DNA from: Thermoplasmatota archaeon
GTDB taxonomy: Archaea > Thermoplasmatota > E2 > DHVEG-1
Length of the DNA stretch: 14,630 bases
Assembly (NCBI GenBank): GCA_030612095.1
Contig: JAUWOO010000029.1
Coordinates: forward strand, 1 to 14,630
Reading direction: 5' to 3'
A program made the position numbers and the translations under genes. Of the stretch, positions 6,638 through 12,671 are shown one piece after another (position 1 is the first letter of the stretch; each line of letters opens with the position of its first letter). The notes under the pieces were generated by a model. It was not told the origin of the DNA. It ran no database searches and saw only the letters and a program-made list of their open reading frames with translations.

Positions 6638-9343
6638 ATGAAAAAGATATTGATCTTGGGGATAATATGCTTGATGATCATACCAGGCTTATCTCTTGCA
6701 AATCTGGAAATGGATAATACGCTGGACATGAAACATTCCTTAGAGCTAACTTCTTGTAATGGGAATCAATCTGTAGAATTGAGTTTAGATGATGTGGTTG
6801 TATGGACATTCAATGGTTGGTTGATTGACGAGGAAATGGTTGATATGGCAGCCTATGTAAATCCACAGTATTGCAAGAGAGCATGGTTTAAATATTCTGA
6901 GATACAGTATGATGCATTTCCTGATCCGGCTTACAGTTTATGGACAATTCCTCCACTTCTAAATGAAAAAGGTGCCTTATTTGAAGGAGGAGTTCAGTGT
7001 GCTCATATACAGCAAAACACAGGTTGGCCTTGTGACAATGAATATGATGAGGATCATGAGCTACCATATGAAGTGCCAGATCCTGTCTTTGATGATTTTG
7101 CAACACGTAATGCAGATGGCAATATTTGCTGGCTTTCAAACTATGAGTATAATAAATGTAATGCTGCTATTGCAAATGAGAACTGGCGTGATTTTATTCT
7201 TTACTGGGCTTATGAGCAGATAGATGCAAATGTCAATGCTCTTGAATTTGATCAAATAAATGCAGGATATCGTTTTACTATTAGTGGAACACCTGAGGAA
7301 AATAGTAATGATGGGTATGATGATTATTCGATAGGAACCGCGAATTTTGCAAATAGACTTTCAGTAGTTTGCGGTCATGGTATGGTCGATCCGATAGATT
7401 GGTTTATGCCAAATGCAACAGCAAGTTCAGAGGTTGACTCTGCAAAATATGCTTTCGATGACAATCCTGAAACATATTGGAAGTCCACCGTATCAGACAG
7501 TCATTGGATTGAAATAGACTTTGGTAGAACCAGAACTGTTCAGCAGATTTATTTATGGCTACATCCAGAGCACATACTCAATGATTTTTGTATCAAATAT
7601 TGGAATGACTCATTGGGCTGGGTGGACTTTACACCTACCATAAATGTCACAGGCAATATTGAACTTACCAGATCGTTTCTGGTTGAGCCAATTTCAACAG
7701 GTAAAATAAAGTTGATTTCCCAGGATAATGAGATCTATCTTCCAGAGCTTCAGTTTTTTGGACATGGGTTCAGACAATTTCTGCTCAAAAAATATTGTGT
7801 AGACTCAGGCTGGACTGTTACAGATCCGAGATGGGAGACAAAAAAACTTGTAGATCTTGCAGATTTAGATCAATGTCCAGATGGCACGATGAATACCTTT
7901 AACTATAGAAAATATTTGGAATACCATGGTTGGACTGGAAATCCCTTTGGCACATCTATTAACACTACCAACCTTCTCAACCCTGCAAATCCATTCTTCT
8001 GGGACTGGTTCCCAACAAAATATCTCGGTATTTTGATGCAGATGTTTTTCTCAGACAGCGACACATTCAGTGCCCTTGAGAAATCATACTCAGAATCCTA
8101 CTCATATCAAAGGACATATCTGAACTTCTGGTTTCCAATTATGAATAGTGTAAGAGCATATGCATCAAGCCTTGGGAGGAATGTTTATGTTGCGCGCAAT
8201 GGCTTTCTTACACCCAGCAGTGAGGACTACCTACTATGCCCATTGGGTGCACATCCCATTTTCCCTGTGTATGACGCGCCATCTGTTGGAGATCCGCATA
8301 ATGTTCACCTTGATGGCTCCCAGGCACGAATTACTATATGGAGAATGTTAAAAGAATATGCAATAGATTCAATGGATCAGGAAGTTCCATTCGTCGCTTT
8401 TTGTGATTTTTGTGACCATATGCCATTTGCTCACCTTGGCGGGATTGATAAGCCTGCCGATGAGCGAGAGATATATTTGAGAACATATCCAATGGAGATG
8501 CGAGCTGCGGGAGTAAATTTCTGTTATCCAGTTATTGAAAGCGAGGAAAACTCATGGTTAGACTCTACCTCTGATGGAACACTTCTTATTGATATCATCA
8601 AACAGCAGACAGATTTCCTGAATGCACATAAGGAGATATATCGTAATGTAACCATAAATGATGGTGAAGCTGAGGTAAAGGTAAATGGAGTTACCCCATT
8701 TAACGGCGAATGGAATATGGTTGGCAATGGGATCGATTCATCGGTAAATGAATCTAAAGTTACGATATCATATATGGACTTGGTTGATGGAACGAAATCT
8801 TATCTACATATCATCAACCATAACTGGAATGATGTCGCTTGTAAAATGATTCCACAAAGTAACGTCCCTGTTGAAATACCCGTTAAGAACCACTGTTCGG
8901 ATGTAAAGGTTGTCTCACCAGATTTCCCCGGAGAGCACTCATTGGACTTCTGGTATGAAAACGGAACGGTGCAAACGATGATTCCTACCTTGGCTTACTA
9001 TGATGTAATAGAAATTTCGTATGGAGTGAATGTAAATATAAAGAAGCCAAAGGAAGGATGTTTGTATATTGCTGACAGGAAGATAATTTCCACTATTTTT
9101 GATAACGCATTGGTTATTGGGAAAATAACCATAGAAGTCGATGCATTCGATGAAGAGGGAACAGAAAAAGTAGAGTTTTATGTTGACAGTGAACTGAAAT
9201 ATGTAGATGACGAATTGCCTTATGAATGGCTCTTGGATGAGACAATTTTCGGAAGACACTGTCTAGAAGTTGTTGCATATGATAAAGAAGGGAATGAGGC
9301 AAAAGATAATATAAATATAATAATATTTAATATTGGGGAATAA
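6638..9343 (+). CDS. Secreted putative glycoside hydrolase with nested F5/8C (discoidin) domain
   Basis: This 901-residue exported protein is of no family I can name. Residues 1-20 are a clear signal peptide (MKKILILGIICLMIIPGLS). Residues 52-245 look like the first half of a TIM barrel: VVWTFNGWL, GGVQCAHIQ and NALEFDQINAGY (200-211), whose acidic residues at a strand end are candidate catalytic groups. Residues 258-376 form an F5/8 type C/CBM32-like domain, with ATASSEVDSAKYAFDDNP, TYWKS, WIEIDFG and a closing LPELQFFGHG. The enzyme-like part then resumes with FRQFLLKKY (378-386) and continues to about 665, including PFVAFCDFCDHMP. A beta-sandwich (670-793) precedes the Ig-like module (797-901). 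The nesting suggests substrate binding built into the catalytic fold. Cysteines are unusually frequent. Translation starts one base after the GH51 stop. The hydrolase role is inferred from architecture and neighbours. Confidence 0.6.
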   Translation: MKKILILGIICLMIIPGLSLANLEMDNTLDMKHSLELTSCNGNQSVELSLDDVVVWTFNGWLIDEEMVDMAAYVNPQYCKRAWFKYSEIQYDAFPDPAYSLWTIPPLLNEKGALFEGGVQCAHIQQNTGWPCDNEYDEDHELPYEVPDPVFDDFATRNADGNICWLSNYEYNKCNAAIANENWRDFILYWAYEQIDANVNALEFDQINAGYRFTISGTPEENSNDGYDDYSIGTANFANRLSVVCGHGMVDPIDWFMPNATASSEVDSAKYAFDDNPETYWKSTVSDSHWIEIDFGRTRTVQQIYLWLHPEHILNDFCIKYWNDSLGWVDFTPTINVTGNIELTRSFLVEPISTGKIKLISQDNEIYLPELQFFGHGFRQFLLKKYCVDSGWTVTDPRWETKKLVDLADLDQCPDGTMNTFNYRKYLEYHGWTGNPFGTSINTTNLLNPANPFFWDWFPTKYLGILMQMFFSDSDTFSALEKSYSESYSYQRTYLNFWFPIMNSVRAYASSLGRNVYVARNGFLTPSSEDYLLCPLGAHPIFPVYDAPSVGDPHNVHLDGSQARITIWRMLKEYAIDSMDQEVPFVAFCDFCDHMPFAHLGGIDKPADEREIYLRTYPMEMRAAGVNFCYPVIESEENSWLDSTSDGTLLIDIIKQQTDFLNAHKEIYRNVTINDGEAEVKVNGVTPFNGEWNMVGNGIDSSVNESKVTISYMDLVDGTKSYLHIINHNWNDVACKMIPQSNVPVEIPVKNHCSDVKVVSPDFPGEHSLDFWYENGTVQTMIPTLAYYDVIEISYGVNVNIKKPKEGCLYIADRKIISTIFDNALVIGKITIEVDAFDEEGTEKVEFYVDSELKYVDDELPYEWLLDETIFGRHCLEVVAYDKEGNEAKDNINIIIFNIGE
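7409..7765 (+). other. F5/8C (CBM32-like) domain inserted in the second operon protein
   Basis: Residues 258-376 of the protein. ATASSEVDSAKYAFDDNP, ETYWKS and HWIEIDFGRTRTVQQIYLW are the typical opening of a discoidin fold: the loss of symmetry at A-D-N-P, the W of the substrate side, and the core strand I-x-I-D-F-G. The domain closes with IYLPELQFFGHG. Such domains bind galactose, other sugars or polymer ends. It sits between two parts of the presumed catalytic domain rather than at an end. Confidence 0.8.
9026..9340 (+). repeat. C-terminal Ig-like module, copy 2
   Basis: Residues 797-901 of the second operon protein (VNVNIKKPKEGCLYI to NIIIFNIGE). It contains TEKVEFYVDSELKYVDDE, PYEWLLDE and FGRHCLEVVAYD. 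At DNA level 9163-9215 matches 14441-14493 in copy 5 with one mismatch in 53 bases. The last codons (AAT ATT GGG GAA) also supply the ribosome site of the next gene. Confidence 0.88.
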
Positions 9344-9344
9344 A

Positions 9345-11303
9345 ATGAAAAAGATATGCATAGTGGGAATTGTTGCTTTGATCCTTATTTCAGGGTTTAA
9401 CGTCACATCTATCCAAGACAATACTCTCGAAGAGGTCGAAACTTGTAGCATAAATAGGATAGATAATAGTGATAGATATGTTGATAATGCTAAGTGCGTG
9501 TGTTCTTTTGATGAAGAGCCAATCGTGGTTGCAGTAATAGGATTCATAGATATACAAAGTGGAAGTATTCTAACGTGGAAAGAAGCTGAAAGAAAACTTA
9601 GTACATTGAAAGACATAGGGGTAAACACAATATTTCTCTGGGCGCCTTATGACCACCCCAAAGAGGCAATAGACACCATACCATGCTGGACAGAAGTGAA
9701 TGGAGAAGCGGTAGAGATAGACCTACCTATTGCCACATTTAATGTTCTTAATCTTCACGTTAAAGATTACCTCAAACCTGATTCTCGAAGAGGAACAGAT
9801 GAGGATTTCCTGGAATTTGTTGATGAGGCTCACAGGCAGGGTTTTAAAGTTATAGGGCAATTTATTGCCACCTGTGTTTCTCCTGAAAGCTTTTTTTGCC
9901 AGGAGCATCCCGAATGGCTTTTAAAGACAGAAATTGATGGTGAGGAATATCCGGCTGTTAGTTGGCCATGGAAGTTTTTCGACTGGGGTTATGTGGTAAA
10001 TAAGGATGACCTGGAATTTATAAATTATACGACTGAAGTAGTGATTCCACATTGGATTGAGGAATGGGATTTAGATGGGATTCTTTTGGACTCCCCAGGG
10101 ATACCCTATTGTCCTGAAAGAGCAAAAGAATTATGTGAAACTCCACTTAGCGGGTTGGAATATCTGACTCCCATAAGTGGGACTTACACTGCAGAGGCAC
10201 TCATTATAGCCATGAGTGAAAAGATTGATGAGTTAGAGACAGAAACAGGCAAAGACCTAACATTTACTGCTGAATGGCTTTCTGCTGGAGTTGAATACTG
10301 GCCAGATGAAGCATTGCAAGATTTTTGTGAGAAAGGGGATTTTGAAACTCTTCACGCTTATAGCTGTCAATATGCTAATTATGAACTTGGAAAAAAGTTT
10401 GATTTTATATGGGACTATAATTTCAGAATATTGTTAAAACATGTTAGTTTAAGTGATGAGTTTTCAATGTCTGATGCGTATGTTGAATTCTTAAAAGAAC
10501 AAATGAATAAAGAGTCTAATGTTACTAAAATGGCAAGGTTTGTAAATATGCTAAATAGCTGGGAGATCTTTTCTGATCTTTTGGATTCAAAATGGATAGG
10601 GTGCTATATTGTACTTACAATAACTGCTCCAGGGGATATTACCTGGATAGGAATTGTTCAGTCAGATACAAAATATGCTCAGGAATGGTACAAGAAGTTA
10701 GTACCTATCAAAAGGGAATATACAGCACTCCAGAACAATAATATTGAAGATGCTTTAATTTCTCCAGAAATAAAAGGGATTATAGCATACAATTGCTGGG
10801 ATAAAGATGAATCTGTGAGTGTGGTTGTTAATGTTAACGATAAATCTGTTGATTCTGTTATAAAAACGAGATTTACTGGAGATGAAGTAACAGTTTATGA
10901 TGTTTTATCTGGTGAAAAATTTGATGGAAATCCCAGTAATATAAGTATCCAAATGCCTGCTTATAGCTCAAGGATCTTAGTGGAAGAATATCCCATAGAT
11001 ATCGAAAAACCAAGAAAAGGATACTTGTACTTGTTTGATCAAGAGATAACGCCAACAATTTTTGGGAAAACGATAATCATCGGTGGTATAACTGTTGAAA
11101 CAAATGTTTTGAATGAAAGTAGCATCGATAGAGTTGAATTTTACGTTGGTGATGAATTGAGGTATGTTGATGAAGAGACGCCGTATGAATGGAAATGGGA
11201 TGAATTTGCAATAGGCAGGTATGAAGTAAAAGTTATTGCTTATGATGAAGAAGGAAATAAAGCAGAGGATGAAATTGATGTAATGATATTTAATTTTGGG
11301 TGA
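9345..11303 (+). CDS. Secreted GH13-like protein with degenerate catalytic motifs
   Basis: This 652-residue protein starts at ATG 9345 rather than the in-frame ATG at 9333, because MKKICIVGIVALILISG is the signal peptide and the spacing (AATAAAATG) matches the sister genes. A cysteine-containing segment follows (VETCSINRIDNSDRYVDN, 31-48), a decayed form of a calcium-binding loop in the fifth protein. The alpha-amylase-like barrel runs from about 60 to 460: IGVNTIFLWAPYD (91-103), VIGQFIATC (169-177, the region I place), DGILLDS (244-250, nucleophile candidate D249) and FTAEW (307-311, acid/base candidate E310). The region IV place reads RFVNMLNSWE (398-407) and lacks the usual H-D. Domain C (470-546) and the Ig-like module (550-652) follow. 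Loss of the third acid and of region I residues means the enzyme may be inactive, binding-only or altered in reaction. One base separates it from the gene before. Confidence 0.75.
   Translation: MKKICIVGIVALILISGFNVTSIQDNTLEEVETCSINRIDNSDRYVDNAKCVCSFDEEPIVVAVIGFIDIQSGSILTWKEAERKLSTLKDIGVNTIFLWAPYDHPKEAIDTIPCWTEVNGEAVEIDLPIATFNVLNLHVKDYLKPDSRRGTDEDFLEFVDEAHRQGFKVIGQFIATCVSPESFFCQEHPEWLLKTEIDGEEYPAVSWPWKFFDWGYVVNKDDLEFINYTTEVVIPHWIEEWDLDGILLDSPGIPYCPERAKELCETPLSGLEYLTPISGTYTAEALIIAMSEKIDELETETGKDLTFTAEWLSAGVEYWPDEALQDFCEKGDFETLHAYSCQYANYELGKKFDFIWDYNFRILLKHVSLSDEFSMSDAYVEFLKEQMNKESNVTKMARFVNMLNSWEIFSDLLDSKWIGCYIVLTITAPGDITWIGIVQSDTKYAQEWYKKLVPIKREYTALQNNNIEDALISPEIKGIIAYNCWDKDESVSVVVNVNDKSVDSVIKTRFTGDEVTVYDVLSGEKFDGNPSNISIQMPAYSSRILVEEYPIDIEKPRKGYLYLFDQEITPTIFGKTIIIGGITVETNVLNESSIDRVEFYVGDELRYVDEETPYEWKWDEFAIGRYEVKVIAYDEEGNKAEDEIDVMIFNFG
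10992..11300 (+). repeat. C-terminal Ig-like module, copy 3
   Basis: Residues 550-652 of the third operon protein (PIDIEKPRKGYLYLFDQEI to DVMIFNFG). It contains IDRVEFYVGDELRYVDEE, PYEWKWDE and YEVKVIAYDEEGNKAEDE. Bases 11238-11283 are identical over 46 bases to 14553-14598 in copy 5. The last codons read GGG TGA and provide a GGGTGA ribosome site for the next gene. Confidence 0.88.
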
Positions 11304-11308
11304 ATAAA

Positions 11309-12667
11309 ATGAAAAAGATATTGATCTTAGGGATAACATGCTTGATGATTATGCCGAGTTTGTCTTTAAATCTAGGTATGAATATAAATAATAAATTAAA
11401 TCCGAGTGATTTATCGTTAAAGGAGTTGTCAATCTCTTCGCCAATGAGGACCCCTACATTTGAGGAGCTTGCTACAGATAGCTTTCTTGGACTTTCAAGA
11501 CGTAATTATTGGTTCCATAGCGTGCTTGAAGATGGGGAGGGGAACACCTATATGTTCGTAGAAATCTTCAAACGACAATGGGATCCTGCCTGCTTCAGTG
11601 CTAAATCTTTTTATGCAGATGGCAACGAGGGTGAAAAGTGGATGCCCTTTCTCACATGGGAGAAAAGTGTGGATACTGTTTCACAGGAAATATACCTCAC
11701 AGCAGAAGAGTCTACGCAATATTTACATGTTACAATAACTAAGGATAATTATCACATCATTATGGGTGATTCTATTAGTTCATGGCCATGGTCTATTGAG
11801 CTTCTTTTTACACCAGAAATGACATTTTACTACAATAACGGTGATAGTGCAGTGGAGTTTAATCCCACTTATCATGTGGCAGGGTTTGAACAAGTTTGTT
11901 CTTGTCATGGCACACTTACAATTCCAGGTGATGAGATAGAATTAACTGGAATAGCTCATGCAGAGCACTTTTTTGAGGATAAGGATGTTTGCGAAGCATT
12001 CTACCAGTGTGGTAAGGAACTATGGATGCCGTTCAATCTTGGGAATATAAAAGGCATATTTGTTGTATTCTGTGGATATAAGGATGCAGGAATATTAATA
12101 GACAATACCTATCACTATATAGGAAACAATTTCCATATATCGGACATACTGATAGAAAATGGTTCGCTTAAGTATGTTGTAGTGGATGTATTCTTAGATA
12201 ATACTTCATATACTTTTAGATACGATGCAATGGGCAGAATGTGGGATACTCAATATTGGACTCATTGTTCAGCTTCAATTGAAGATTCAATCTATGATGA
12301 AGGACTTAGCTGGATAGAAAATATCATATGGGAGGTCGGAGATCAACCGATAGTTGAGATTACAAATCCCGGAAGAGGATGCCTATACATCTTTGATCAG
12401 GAAATAATGTCTACTATTTTTGGAAACACGATAATCATTGGTGGGATAACCATAGAAGCATATGCTATGGATAATCAATCTGGTGTGAATAAGGTAGAAT
12501 TATATGTTGACGGTGTTCTCAAGAATACTGATAATTATCCACCATATCAGTGGCTCTGGGATGAATTCGCTTTTGGAAATCATGAGTTAAAAGTTGTAGC
12601 ATATGATAATCAGGGAAATACTGCTACTGATGAAATTGAAGTGATAATATTTAATATTGGGGAATAA
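11309..12667 (+). CDS. Secreted beta-rich protein of unknown family with Ig-like module
   Basis: This 452-residue exported protein is not recognised. ATG 11309 is chosen over the in-frame ATG at 11300 because MKKILILGITCLMIMPSLSL is nearly the same signal peptide as in the second operon protein, and the earlier ATG overlaps the previous stop. Residues 45-340 are rich in predicted strands and aromatic residues: RRNYWFHSVLEDGEGNTYMF (64-83), WPWSIELLFTPEMTFYYNN (159-177), ELTGIAHAEHFFED (211-224), WMPFNLGNIKGIFVVF (239-254), and YTFRYDAMGRMWDTQYW (301-317). The W-F-H and G-x-A-x-x-E-H-F patterns loosely recall two-domain lipocalin-like folds such as AttH/CrtC, but this is weak. No glycosidase motif is seen. 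The Ig-like module occupies 347-452. Five bases separate it from the gene before and four from the next. A substrate-binding, isomerase-like or scaffold role is possible. Confidence 0.55.
   Translation: MKKILILGITCLMIMPSLSLNLGMNINNKLNPSDLSLKELSISSPMRTPTFEELATDSFLGLSRRNYWFHSVLEDGEGNTYMFVEIFKRQWDPACFSAKSFYADGNEGEKWMPFLTWEKSVDTVSQEIYLTAEESTQYLHVTITKDNYHIIMGDSISSWPWSIELLFTPEMTFYYNNGDSAVEFNPTYHVAGFEQVCSCHGTLTIPGDEIELTGIAHAEHFFEDKDVCEAFYQCGKELWMPFNLGNIKGIFVVFCGYKDAGILIDNTYHYIGNNFHISDILIENGSLKYVVVDVFLDNTSYTFRYDAMGRMWDTQYWTHCSASIEDSIYDEGLSWIENIIWEVGDQPIVEITNPGRGCLYIFDQEIMSTIFGNTIIIGGITIEAYAMDNQSGVNKVELYVDGVLKNTDNYPPYQWLWDEFAFGNHELKVVAYDNQGNTATDEIEVIIFNIGE
12347..12664 (+). repeat. C-terminal Ig-like module, copy 4
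   Basis: Residues 347-452 of the fourth operon protein (PIVEITNPGRGCLYIFDQEI to EVIIFNIGE). It contains FGNTIIIGGITIEAYAMD, VNKVELYVDGVLK, PYQWLWDE and GNHELKVVAYDNQGN. The loop between the first strands carries one extra residue (NQSGVNK) compared with the other copies. Its last codons form the GGGGA ribosome site of the fifth gene. Confidence 0.88.
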
Positions 12668-12671
12668 TGAA

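Noticed and set aside
10977..11339. A 120-codon antisense frame over the third module copy; similar antisense frames at 8939-9259, 9263-9628 and 12587-12856
   Set aside because: These recur at equivalent places because the modules are repeated and low in stop codons on the opposite strand. The peptides are I/F/S-rich shadows of the sense proteins.
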